This document shows, one piece after another, positions 23,882-31,484 of a stretch of DNA of 55,855 bases (positions within the stretch are counted from its first letter, which is position 1; every line of letters begins with the position of its first letter). Made by a program: the position numbers and the translations under genes. The notes under the pieces were generated by a model that had not been told where the DNA came from, did not search any database, and saw nothing but the letters and a program-made list of their open reading frames with translations. The stretch comes from Paenimyroides ummariense (GTDB taxonomy: Bacteria; Bacteroidota; Bacteroidia; Flavobacteriales; Flavobacteriaceae), in contig NZ_FOVI01000018.1 in NCBI RefSeq assembly GCF_900115115.1, positions 1 to 55,855 on the forward strand, written 5' to 3'.

Positions 23882-23999
23882 TACCACTGCTGTTTTTAAG
23901 GAAGTTTAAAATGTAATCGCGCTGCTGTTCGGTAGGTTTTACTTTGTAATTACCGCATTTAGAATACAGCAATATATCCATATCCTTAATATCTGCCAT
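23865..23999 (-). CDS. 44-residue phage micro-protein
   Basis: A short frame from ATG 23999 to TAA 23865. The peptide is MADIKDMDILLYSKCGNYKV followed by a helical QQRDYILNFLKNSSGN. It lies two bases after the stop of the gene at 24002. Function unknown. Position and packing support it as a real gene. Confidence 0.5.
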   Translation of the reverse strand: MADIKDMDILLYSKCGNYKVKPTEQQRDYILNFLKNSSGNGGRL

Positions 24000-24001
24000 G
24001 T

Positions 24002-24226
24002 TTACAACCGCACCCATACCCTTTGTGTATTAGTTTGGTTAAATTCTTTGCGCTGTATGCGTACACAGGCTAAATTTCGGTGTAGGTTTTGCTGTGCCGG
24101 TTGCACGCTTACCGCACGCGGTGATTTTTCTTTAGGTGTTACCGCATAACGTTTAATTTCTAAAGCTGCCGATATTACTATTGCCAATACCAGCAGCACC
24201 ATGATTGTTTTAAATAGATTTTTCAT
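24002..24226 (-). CDS. small single-pass membrane protein
   Basis: A 74-residue protein with an N-terminal hydrophobic helix (about 6-22, IMVLLVLAIVISAALEI) that may be an anchor or uncleaved signal, and a very basic polar remainder ending TQRVWVRL. No family recognised. It lies nine bases after the next upstream gene in the same leftward group. Confidence 0.55.
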   Translation of the reverse strand: MKNLFKTIMVLLVLAIVISAALEIKRYAVTPKEKSPRAVSVQPAQQNLHRNLACVRIQRKEFNQTNTQRVWVRL

Positions 24227-24235
24227 TTTTTACGC

Positions 24236-24532
24236 TTATTTAGGTTCAAAATTTGTAATTCGTGAACTCCATTCAATAGCTTGCTCAATCGTTTCAATAG
24301 CGTTTATCCAAATAAACATATCGCCAGCCGATAAACAAATACCGCTGTTAATACCGGTATTCCCAACAAGCAAACAAGGAACTTCATCTTCTTCAAGTTC
24401 GTTTTCTTTAATCACCGAATCTTCAATCAAATCGTATTTATAATGAAACATCGGATCATCTTCTATTTTCTTAAAACCCAAAGGCAAAAACTTTGCATCG
24501 TTTTTTTTAAAGAATTCTTTTTTATAATTCAT
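24236..24532 (-). CDS. phage protein of unknown function
   Basis: A 98-residue soluble protein with a basic start (MNYKKEFFKKNDAKFLPLGF) and an acidic middle (EDSVIKENELEEDEVPCLLV), then GINSGICLSAGDMFIW and a helical end. No recognised domain. It is part of the accessory block between terminase and portal. Confidence 0.55.
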   Translation of the reverse strand: MNYKKEFFKKNDAKFLPLGFKKIEDDPMFHYKYDLIEDSVIKENELEEDEVPCLLVGNTGINSGICLSAGDMFIWINAIETIEQAIEWSSRITNFEPK

Positions 24533-24543
24533 TTTGTTTTATT

Positions 24544-24798
24544 TTAAAAGTTTTCGTGTAAGATTGGCGTGCCTTTATCGTACACTTTTTTAATTTTTGT
24601 TTCCGGATCCAGATGTTTGCATTCCGATGCAGGAAAACAGCCATCTTCGCTATTATCTACATCTATGTAATGATCTTCTTGCAACTGTTCTGCCGAAATA
24701 TCTGTGATTGCTTCGTCTTCACGCCAAAGAATTACATTTTTACTTAATTCTGATTCCGGCAAACTGTTACAGAAATCTTTTAATTCTTGATAGGTCAT
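24544..24798 (-). CDS. acidic phage protein of unknown function
   Basis: An 84-residue acidic protein. The opening MTYQELKDFCNSLPESELSK and the segment NVILWREDEAITDISAEQLQ followed by EDHYID suggest a compact fold seen in small phage hypothetical proteins. A Cys pair flanks FPASE. No function can be assigned. Confidence 0.55.
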   Translation of the reverse strand: MTYQELKDFCNSLPESELSKNVILWREDEAITDISAEQLQEDHYIDVDNSEDGCFPASECKHLDPETKIKKVYDKGTPILHENF

Positions 24799-24833
24799 TT
24801 TGTTTTGCCGATTGCTACAATCGGGAAGTTTTA

Positions 24834-25202
24834 TTAATTATCAAATAAATCATATTGCACAGAAATTGTTTTACCAGCACCGTAACAAGCCATTCCTAAC
24901 ATTTTTAGTACAGGATTGTACATACACGGCAATTCTTGCAGCGTACACCAATGATTAGCAGATGTATCTCTGTGGATACAACCCGAACAAGATTCTTCAC
25001 TACCGTAACGCCAATAATCAGCTAAATCGGGATTTTCTTTTGCCAATTCAGTCATATTCTTTTCCCACCGGAGTTTTCTTACTTCAGGTGAATAATCTTC
25101 CGGGTTTTTGCCTAAAATCTGTTCAAAAGAACTGTAAGTATTTATTTCATCTATCGAAATTGGGTACTTTTCTCTTATTTTCTGAATTTCCTTTTCTTCC
25201 AT
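24834..25202 (-). CDS. Cys-rich phage protein, possible zinc binder
   Basis: A 122-residue protein, helical and charged in its first half. The second half has CSGCIHRDTSANHWCTLQ, then PCMYNP and MACYG: C-x2-C-x-H and further Cys residues that could bind zinc or an Fe-S cluster. It starts 18 bases after the large terminase stop. No family recognised. Confidence 0.55.
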   Translation of the reverse strand: MEEKEIQKIREKYPISIDEINTYSSFEQILGKNPEDYSPEVRKLRWEKNMTELAKENPDLADYWRYGSEESCSGCIHRDTSANHWCTLQELPCMYNPVLKMLGMACYGAGKTISVQYDLFDN

Positions 25203-25220
25203 CTTATTTCAATTAAAAGG

Positions 25221-26933
25221 TTATACATAAATTTCGTCTTGTTCTGTAGCGTACTTATCGGTAGGTTCATCGGGTGAAAGCGATCCGCCCAACGCCATGA
25301 TTGCTGCAATTATAGCATCGATACGCTTACCGTTGTAGTTAGATTTGCCTTTGTGCACCTTTACGTTGCCCGAAGCATCTTCTACAATTACGCAACCCGA
25401 TAGTGCCCAGGTTAAAACCGGGTTACCGTCGTGCTTTATTTTACCGTCGTACACCAGTTTTTCAAACTGTTTGGTTGGCGATGTCATGTTACTTATTGCC
25501 TGACTGAAATACGATACATTCATTTCTTTTTTTACAAGGTTTTGCGCCATGAATTCGCAGTTCCAGCGGTCGGCTTCTATGCGCTGCACGTTTAGCGGCT
25601 TGTAATTTTCGGTAATGTAGGTTTCAATTTCGTCGTAATCGGCAGTTGCACCGGGCGTTTTTATAATGTAACCGGCTGCAGCCCACGCTTCGTAATCAAC
25701 GCCATCGTTTTCAGATTTGGCACGCACGGTATCTTCGGGGCAAAATATAAAAGGCTTAATGTAACGGTCGCCGTTTTCGTCGGGTTCCGATAGTGCAACA
25801 AACGCGGTTAAATCGGTTGTAGTAGATAAATCTAATCCGGCAAAGCTGCCTAACTTTTCAAATTTATCCATTGGCAGCTCATCTACTTTGTTTTGCATCC
25901 AAATTTCGCGCGGAATCCAAATTGTTGGCGCATCAACCCACATGTTTAAATGTTTGGTTTTAAAATTGGGCATTTTACTGGGTTGGTTTACCGCCTTGGT
26001 AAATTCGGTCCGTATTCCTTCTAAATTTAGACCGCCACCCAATAACGGATTTGCCTTAAACCAGTTGCTTTCGTCCATCCAATCATCGCCATCATCTAAA
26101 TCGTGAATCATGATCCAAAGGCGGTCGTCGGTTTTATCGCCTTGCAAAACTTCGTTAACAGCATCTTCGTAGTTTTTACAAACGCCTGCAAGGTTAACAC
26201 CCGCCGTTGTTATGTGATAGGTAATAGGCTGCAAACGGTTTACCGATGACGATTCCAAATTTTCTTTAACAGCATCGGACGCGTGCGCGTGGTATTCGTC
26301 GATTATTGAAAGATGCGCGTTAATACCGTCTTGTGTTTTACTGTCGCCACCCAAAGCACGCATGGTGCTGCCGGTACGTTTAAACTGAATTTCGGATTGC
26401 AGGCAGCGAAATCCCATTGCTTTTAACGCCGGGTTTGCTTTAGGACTTTCGATAAACTGCCGTGCCTGGGTCCAGCACAATTTTGCCTGCGCTTCTTTTG
26501 TTGCACCTACGTAGATTTGTGCTTCCATTTCAACATCAAAACTCATGCAGTAGAGTGCAAGCCCCGCCATTTCGGCTGTTTTTCCGTTTTTCTTTGCGCG
26601 TTTGTCGTACACGGTGCGTATTCGGCGGGTTCCGGTTTCGGTGTGTATCCACCCGAAAAGGTTGTACATGGTAAACGCCTGAAACGGCTGCAGTACAAAA
26701 GGCTGCCCTGCCATTGCGCCCGTGGTGTGGTTTATAAAGGTTGAAAAAAAGTGCAGTATAAACATGCCTTTTTTGTGATCGAGATGAAAACCGCTTTCCG
26801 GTGCATCGGCAATCCATTTGTAAAAGCGTTCAACCGCCAACTTTATTTTTCGCCCTGTTTTTATTTCACCGCTTTCCACCTTTTGCGCATACTGAAACGC
26901 AGGGCTTTGTAGCATTTCGGGTGTTGGGATCAT
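25221..26933 (-). CDS. terminase large subunit
   Basis: A 570-residue DNA packaging motor of the HK97 type. The ATPase part has a Walker A-like KRAKKNGKT (residues 111-119) and Walker B LSIIDEYHAH (Asp212-Glu213). The nuclease part starts with AGLDLSTTTDL, whose Asp is the first metal ligand of the RNase H-like fold, and contains a later RIEADRW block. The C-terminus is acidic. It overlaps the HNH gene upstream by four bases. All core motifs are intact. Confidence 0.95.
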   Translation of the reverse strand: MIPTPEMLQSPAFQYAQKVESGEIKTGRKIKLAVERFYKWIADAPESGFHLDHKKGMFILHFFSTFINHTTGAMAGQPFVLQPFQAFTMYNLFGWIHTETGTRRIRTVYDKRAKKNGKTAEMAGLALYCMSFDVEMEAQIYVGATKEAQAKLCWTQARQFIESPKANPALKAMGFRCLQSEIQFKRTGSTMRALGGDSKTQDGINAHLSIIDEYHAHASDAVKENLESSSVNRLQPITYHITTAGVNLAGVCKNYEDAVNEVLQGDKTDDRLWIMIHDLDDGDDWMDESNWFKANPLLGGGLNLEGIRTEFTKAVNQPSKMPNFKTKHLNMWVDAPTIWIPREIWMQNKVDELPMDKFEKLGSFAGLDLSTTTDLTAFVALSEPDENGDRYIKPFIFCPEDTVRAKSENDGVDYEAWAAAGYIIKTPGATADYDEIETYITENYKPLNVQRIEADRWNCEFMAQNLVKKEMNVSYFSQAISNMTSPTKQFEKLVYDGKIKHDGNPVLTWALSGCVIVEDASGNVKVHKGKSNYNGKRIDAIIAAIMALGGSLSPDEPTDKYATEQDEIYV

Positions 26934-27310
26934 AGCGTTTCAAAGTAAAATTTAACTTCAATTTCCGTTTCATTAATCAATCCGTATTTTTTAGCAAACT
27001 TGTATTGCGTTGAATATTGATTTAATGAATTTACAAACTGCGCGATCTTTCTTCGAAGCTGCTCGATAGATTCTGAACTTTTCAAAATATTGCAGCTGGC
27101 ACAACTCGGATTAAAATTTCCTAAAGTATGATTTTGAGGTTTCTCGCAAGTTGGTAAAGAAGTTACTTTACCATTTACGATTTTAAGATCCCTAACCACC
27201 GGTTCGATGTGATCAACATGCCAACCTTTTTTTAATTCACAACCACAATAAGCGCATTTACCGTTGTACTTTTCAAATACTATTTGCCGTTCTTGTTTTG
27301 AAATTTTCAT
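26930..27310 (-). CDS. HNH endonuclease
   Basis: A 126-residue protein with CAYCG (Cys19, Cys22), then HVDHIEPV as the HNH core and SCASCN as the second zinc pair. A helical tail follows. It lies between small and large terminase genes. In HK97-type cos phages an HNH protein assists the terminase in cutting cos, but the phage also has a more classical HNH gene at 28567, so this one could instead be an independent homing nuclease. Confidence 0.85.
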   Translation of the reverse strand: MKISKQERQIVFEKYNGKCAYCGCELKKGWHVDHIEPVVRDLKIVNGKVTSLPTCEKPQNHTLGNFNPSCASCNILKSSESIEQLRRKIAQFVNSLNQYSTQYKFAKKYGLINETEIEVKFYFETL

Positions 27311-27320
27311 AAGCCATTTT

Positions 27321-27557
27321 TTAAAGATTAATTATTTCATGCCCTGGGCAACCATTCCCGAAAGGATCAAAACCTTCGCAATCATCACCCGGTATTAACT
27401 TGTAACCTTTGTTTTGAAATCCGGCTAATTCTTTTCGCGCTTCAGCATCGCTTAAAACAACACCGTTTTCATCTTCTAGAAAATCTATTTTTTTGTTTTT
27501 ATAGTTTCTTAATAAACCTTCAATGTTACAAGAAATATGATGTTTTACTGTTTTCAT
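27321..27557 (-). CDS. small phage protein of unknown function
   Basis: A 78-residue protein whose second half reads FQNKGYKLIPGDDCEGFDPF then GNGCPGHE, a motif with two Cys and a His that I recall from small proteins in other Bacteroidota phages. Function unknown. It lies between the small terminase and HNH genes. Confidence 0.55.
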   Translation of the reverse strand: MKTVKHHISCNIEGLLRNYKNKKIDFLEDENGVVLSDAEARKELAGFQNKGYKLIPGDDCEGFDPFGNGCPGHEIINL

Positions 27558-27560
27558 AAA

Positions 27561-28034
27561 CTATCCATGTTTTTCAAAAAAGTTATTAAAAATATCTAAC
27601 TGCTGCGGGTCTTCTTTAATCTGCGTAAGCTTTGCACGGTCTTTAAAACTAAAGCCAAAGTGTTTAGAAATTTCGTCAATGTCTTTTAAGCACTTTTCGC
27701 GTAAGGTCCAATGCGCAGAAACGTTTGCCGCACCGCTTGTATAAGTTTGCACCAAACCGCCGTTGTAACCCCGTTTAGAAATTTCTTTCTCCGCTTGTAT
27801 GTAATAGTCAATACTTTGTGCCAACCGGTGCAAATGGAACAAATCGGTTTTGGTAAGTTTGTTACTGCTTACCAATTGGTCACCGTAATATTTGTACCAA
27901 AACTTTTGGTCTTTTGTTAGTTCAAACTTAGCAAGTGCCGCAGGCAGTTTTGTTATTATTTCGTAAAGGTTGTTATTACTTTTTTTCGTTTCGGCATCTT
28001 TCCAGCCATCACCCGAATTGTGAATAACTTCCAT
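27561..28034 (-). CDS. terminase small subunit (P27 family)
   Basis: A 157-residue helical protein with DQKFWYKYYGDQLVSSNKLT followed by KTDLFHLHRLAQSIDYYIQA. This is the typical P27-type pattern in which the small subunit recognises the packaging site. A later GGLVQTYTSGAANVSAHWTL matches the conserved G-x-x-x-N-x-x-x-x-x-R region. It lies upstream of the large subunit, separated by a small gene and an HNH gene. Confidence 0.85.
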   Translation of the reverse strand: MEVIHNSGDGWKDAETKKSNNNLYEIITKLPAALAKFELTKDQKFWYKYYGDQLVSSNKLTKTDLFHLHRLAQSIDYYIQAEKEISKRGYNGGLVQTYTSGAANVSAHWTLREKCLKDIDEISKHFGFSFKDRAKLTQIKEDPQQLDIFNNFFEKHG

Positions 28035-28181
28035 TGGTAAAAATTTAATTATTAATGTTTTATACCCCCCTCCCTAAAAAATAGCACGGAGTAAAAATCT
28101 GGTTAAACAGCGATGTACGCTAGGGTCAACCTTTCAAAAATTGACCCCATACCCCTAAATGTTAAAGAAAATTTTAACATT
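28035..28181. other. non-coding region upstream of small terminase, candidate cos
   Basis: This 147-base gap between a hypothetical gene and the small terminase is unusual in a tightly packed operon. It has a C-run (about 28067-28075), an inverted repeat GGGTCAA/TTGACCC (about 28124-28147) and a perfect hairpin AAATGTTAAA/TTTAACATTT (about 28158-28183). In HNH-encoding cos phages the cohesive end site is usually near the terminase and HNH genes. No cut site can be read from sequence. Confidence 0.4.
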
Positions 28182-28550
28182 TTAAGAATTATATAAATCT
28201 GCTGCAACACACTTGCACGAAGCAAGATTAACCTGCGTTAACCTTACCTTTAAGCGCGAAATCTTTCGATCCTTTACAAGTTCAAAGCTTTTGTTTAAGA
28301 AACCGATCTGTTTACCATTTGGCAGCGTTAAAACAATTCTGTCAGCCTCAAGATGATAAAGACAAACACCCGAACCTTCAACTTGTTTATTAGCAACCAT
28401 GATAACGAACGCTAATTCAGTGCTTTTAACTTTACATTTTACTTCGGTCTTTATTAAATGTGGTAACGTTTCACCTGTTGGCAACATTACTTTGTGATAT
28501 CCATTCTCTGTAAACACAGTAGGAATATCTTTATTAAACTTTTTTCTCAT
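28182..28550 (-). CDS. phage protein of unknown function
   Basis: A 122-residue, basic, strand-rich protein (YHKVMLPTGETLPHLIKTEV, then VCLYHLEADRIVLTLPNGKQ). No domain recognised. It lies between the classical HNH gene and the candidate cos region. A DNA-binding role is possible from its charge, but nothing specific supports it. Confidence 0.55.
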   Translation of the reverse strand: MRKKFNKDIPTVFTENGYHKVMLPTGETLPHLIKTEVKCKVKSTELAFVIMVANKQVEGSGVCLYHLEADRIVLTLPNGKQIGFLNKSFELVKDRKISRLKVRLTQVNLASCKCVAADLYNS

Positions 28551-28566
28551 TGTTTTAATTATTAAA

Positions 28567-28863
28567 TTATTTATCTCGTGCCGACTTACTATCGTGGCAC
28601 TTTTTGCATAAGCTTTGCAGGTTATCCATGCTGTAACCGTCGCCGCCTTTCTTTACCGGTGTAATGTGATCGGCAACAGTAGCAATGGTTACAAGATCTT
28701 TTTCTTCGCAGTGTTTACACAACGGAAACTTTTCTAACTGCAAGGCACGTAGCTTGCGCCACTTGCGTGCGTTGTAATCAAAGTCGTCGTGTGTGCGGGT
28801 ACGCTCGAACGGTTTACGTTCTTGCACCCAAGGTCGCTTAACTGTTGGTATCTTCTTTGGCAT
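28567..28863 (-). CDS. HNH endonuclease, HK97 gp74-like
   Basis: A 98-residue protein with the standard phage HNH layout: a basic start, YNARKWRKLRALQLEKFPLC, Cys-x2-Cys (CKHC), VADHITPVKKGGD as the HNH metal site, then NLQSLCKKCHDSKSARD. This is the type encoded beside the terminase in HK97-like cos phages, where it cooperates with the large subunit for cos cutting. It starts twelve bases after the DnaB stop. Confidence 0.9.
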   Translation of the reverse strand: MPKKIPTVKRPWVQERKPFERTRTHDDFDYNARKWRKLRALQLEKFPLCKHCEEKDLVTIATVADHITPVKKGGDGYSMDNLQSLCKKCHDSKSARDK

Positions 28864-28874
28864 CGCTTATTGTT

Positions 28875-30323
28875 TTAAAATATACTTCCATCTACATTCT
28901 CGTTAGGTTGTACAGGCGGATAAACATACGGTTGATCTACATGCACATTAGTAAACTTGTTTTCGTTCATACCCGAAAGCGGATCGTAATCCATGTACTT
29001 TGTTCGGTTAGCATCGTACCACAAACCAACGGTACCTAAACCGCCGCTTCGGTTCTTTGCAACGATAAACTCACTATTCTCACCAGGACCGATCAACTCT
29101 TCATCGATATTCAACCCGTAATATTCTGCACGGTACAAGAAAGCAACAATATCAGCATCCTGCTCAATATCGCCCGATTCCTTCAAATGGTGCAACGCAG
29201 GTCGTTTAGTAGGTGTTTTCTCAACCTCACGACTTAACTGCGCCAAACCAATCACAGCGATATCCAGTTCCTTTGCCAAAGCTTTCAAACCCTGCGTTAC
29301 TTTACCGGTTTCGGTTCTAATATCTTTACCTGCACCAGCACTAAGCTGGATATAATCTACAATAAGCAGTTTAATACCGTGCTTACGGTGCAGTAACCTT
29401 GCCTTGCGTTTAATTTCGTTGATATTCAACGCCGGGCGATCGTCTATGTGAATGTTATAATCAAACATTTCGCTGGTTACACGGTGTAAGGTTTCAAAGT
29501 ATTTGTTGTGTTCAAAACCGTTAAGCGTTAGCTGCTTTAGGTGCAAACTGCTGTTTAAAGCAACCGCACGGGTAGCTAACTGCACCGCACTCATTTCAAG
29601 CGAAATAAAACCAACACCATGACCCGCACGCGCTGCCGATATCATACTGCTGCCAACAAACGCTGTTTTTCCCATTCCAGGGCGTGCACCAATCACAATG
29701 AATTCGCCACCCTTCCAACCGCCAAACATTTTGTTAAGCTTTGTAAATCCGGTTTCAATACCAATTAAATCGTTTTCGCCTGCGTTTGTTAGCATTTCAA
29801 CATTTCGGGCAACCTGCTGTAAGGTTTCGCGCCAGCTAACATCTGTTTTACCCGATGCAACTTCTTCGTGCAGCTTAACAAAATCGTTATCAATCAAATC
29901 CATCAGCTCTAACGAATCAACTGCATCATCGTACGCCAAGCGAATAGCTTCGGAAGACAGCCCGATGATCTTTCGTTTGATGTAGTACTGCTTTAAAATA
30001 TGCGCATGATAATCGATATGCGCCGCCGATGCTATTTTTTGGGTTAGATTGATCAGATAGAAATCACCGCCCGCTTCTTCCAGCTTTTTCATCGCCCGTA
30101 ATTCGTTCGAAACCGAAAGAATATCAACAGGAATGTTTTTGTTTGATAATCTGGCAATGGCTTCAAAAACCATTTGGTGCGCCGGTTTGTAAAAAACATC
30201 GGGCGTTTTAATTACATGCAGCAGATCGATAACCGATGCGTTATCTACCAACACCGCGCCCAGCACCGCTTCTTCAATATCAACAGCCTGGGGTGGTATT
30301 AAGCCTTTTTTTAAATCGCTCAT
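28875..30323 (-). CDS. replicative DNA helicase (DnaB family)
   Basis: A 482-residue hexameric helicase. The N-terminal domain (about 10-110) begins PPQAVDIEEAVLGAVLVDN, a DnaB hallmark. The RecA-like motor has Walker A GARPGMGKT (212-220), Walker B LLIVDYIQL and the arginine-finger region near the end. The C-terminal 40 residues are a polar tail. A phage copy lets the phage load its own helicase at its origin. It follows the initiator-like gene that contains the iterons. Confidence 0.95.
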   Translation of the reverse strand: MSDLKKGLIPPQAVDIEEAVLGAVLVDNASVIDLLHVIKTPDVFYKPAHQMVFEAIARLSNKNIPVDILSVSNELRAMKKLEEAGGDFYLINLTQKIASAAHIDYHAHILKQYYIKRKIIGLSSEAIRLAYDDAVDSLELMDLIDNDFVKLHEEVASGKTDVSWRETLQQVARNVEMLTNAGENDLIGIETGFTKLNKMFGGWKGGEFIVIGARPGMGKTAFVGSSMISAARAGHGVGFISLEMSAVQLATRAVALNSSLHLKQLTLNGFEHNKYFETLHRVTSEMFDYNIHIDDRPALNINEIKRKARLLHRKHGIKLLIVDYIQLSAGAGKDIRTETGKVTQGLKALAKELDIAVIGLAQLSREVEKTPTKRPALHHLKESGDIEQDADIVAFLYRAEYYGLNIDEELIGPGENSEFIVAKNRSGGLGTVGLWYDANRTKYMDYDPLSGMNENKFTNVHVDQPYVYPPVQPNENVDGSIF

Positions 30324-30335
30324 AAACTTTAGTTT

Positions 30336-30983
30336 TTAGATTTGAAAACGTTTGTTAGCCGGATTGCTTGCAACTATTGCAACATCGGGGCGGAATTTAC
30401 TCTGGTTTGTAAACCAATTGTTAAAATACAGCTGCGCACGTGCGTTGATTGTTTTGGCATCGTAATTCCGATTTTCAAGGTCGAAGGTTAGGTTAAAGCT
30501 TTCTTTTGCTTTTTCGAAATCGGAAATTTTTGACTGATATTTCATCAGCAAACTTTCATATTCCGAAGGATAATTTTTCGATAAGAAATCGAGCGCGTTT
30601 GCTTTATTATTAATTGTATTATTATATGTATTATTATGTTTGACGATTTCGTCAAGGGGTGTTGACGATTTCGTCAAGGGGTGTTTGACGATTTCGTCAA
30701 GGGCTTTGATTTTTTCGTCAAGGGATATTTTGCGTATAAATCGCCCTTGATTTTCGACCGAAATAAAAATAAATTTGTGCTTTTTTAGATCAGAAATCCA
30801 TCGTGAAATTGTTTCTTCCGAAACTTCGTACAATTCTGCAAAGTAGCTGTTTTCTGCCCAGCAAAACCCGTCTTTATTACACAAAGCCGTAATTTCGCCG
30901 TACAACAGTTTTGCATTAGCCTTTAAGCCTTTACAATACCGAACATTTGCCGGTATTATTGCATAATAAGTGGGTGCGTTCAT
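30336..30983 (-). CDS. replication initiator-like protein with winged helix
   Basis: A 215-residue protein. The N-terminal half is a winged-helix domain of the HTH_36 type (YYAIIPANVRYCKGLKANAK, then ALCNKDGFCWAENSYFAELY and SEETISRWISDLKKHKFI). A low-complexity linker (about 96-125) repeats LDEIVKH and is encoded by the origin iterons. The C-terminal part is helical with a FEKAKESFNLTFDLENRNYD segment. It is next to dnaB, so it should bind the origin and recruit helicase, in the manner of lambda O (inference from layout). Confidence 0.8.
   Translation of the reverse strand: MNAPTYYAIIPANVRYCKGLKANAKLLYGEITALCNKDGFCWAENSYFAELYEVSEETISRWISDLKKHKFIFISVENQGRFIRKISLDEKIKALDEIVKHPLTKSSTPLDEIVKHNNTYNNTINNKANALDFLSKNYPSEYESLLMKYQSKISDFEKAKESFNLTFDLENRNYDAKTINARAQLYFNNWFTNQSKFRPDVAIVASNPANKRFQI
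30597..30639. other. AT-rich unwinding region of the phage origin
   Basis: About 43 bases of almost pure A/T (TTTATTATTAATTGTATTAT and similar) directly beside the iterons inside the initiator gene, encoding an Asn/Thr-rich linker. It is the expected DNA unwinding element of an iteron origin. Confidence 0.6.
30640..30724. repeat. origin iterons: four copies of TTGACGATTTCGTCAAGGG
   Basis: Copies lie at 30640-30659, 30662-30681, 30685-30703 and, with three differences, 30706-30724. Each holds the palindrome TGACGA-TT-TCGTCA except the last. Spacing is 21-23 bases, about two helical turns, so all copies face the same side. They lie inside the initiator gene, as in phage lambda. Confidence 0.85.
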
Positions 30984-30986
30984 GCT

Positions 30987-31484
30987 TTAAGATTTATCGG
31001 TTTGCAGTTTGATATAGTCAAGTTCCAACCTACCAATATTTATCATTTCTTTTGTAATGGCAGTTACAGCCTTTGTTTTTTCAATCAACTCAGGCGTAAC
31101 CTTATCAGTATTAAACTGATCTAACATATTTTGCAACACATCTGTTGCTGTATTTGACACTTTAGGCAGATAGATCTTTTTATCTGCCATAGCGATACTA
31201 ATTGACTTATTATCTTCCATCTGTGTAATAATATTTTTAGTTTTTTCAATTTCATTATGCATTTTAAGCAACTGTTTTCTGTTAATTTCTTCGGGGTCTA
31301 AAAATTTTATAGTTTTTAAAAAAGCATCAGCATCAATCCCCAGCATATTAAAAACTTTTTGTTTTGTAATAATTACAAATTGGGTACCGTGCAGCACTTT
31401 GCTTTTTTCAACTTCAAAAACATTCATACCAAAAGAAAACATTACTCCTGGAGCAAATGTTTCGGTAAATGTTAAAACATTCAT
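30987..31484 (-). CDS. phage early protein of unknown function
   Basis: A 165-residue protein with a possible small N-terminal beta domain (TFAPGVMFSFGMNVFEVEKS) and a helical, coiled-coil-like remainder (LLKMHNEIEKTKNIITQMED; EKTKAVTAITKEMINIGRLE). It lies three bases before the initiator gene and overlaps the HNH gene by four bases. No family recognised. Confidence 0.6.
   Translation of the reverse strand: MNVLTFTETFAPGVMFSFGMNVFEVEKSKVLHGTQFVIITKQKVFNMLGIDADAFLKTIKFLDPEEINRKQLLKMHNEIEKTKNIITQMEDNKSISIAMADKKIYLPKVSNTATDVLQNMLDQFNTDKVTPELIEKTKAVTAITKEMINIGRLELDYIKLQTDKS

Noticed and set aside
30640..30724. CRISPR array
   Set aside because: The four repeats are only about 20 bases, nearly contiguous with 2-3 base gaps, lie in a coding gene and have no spacers or cas genes.
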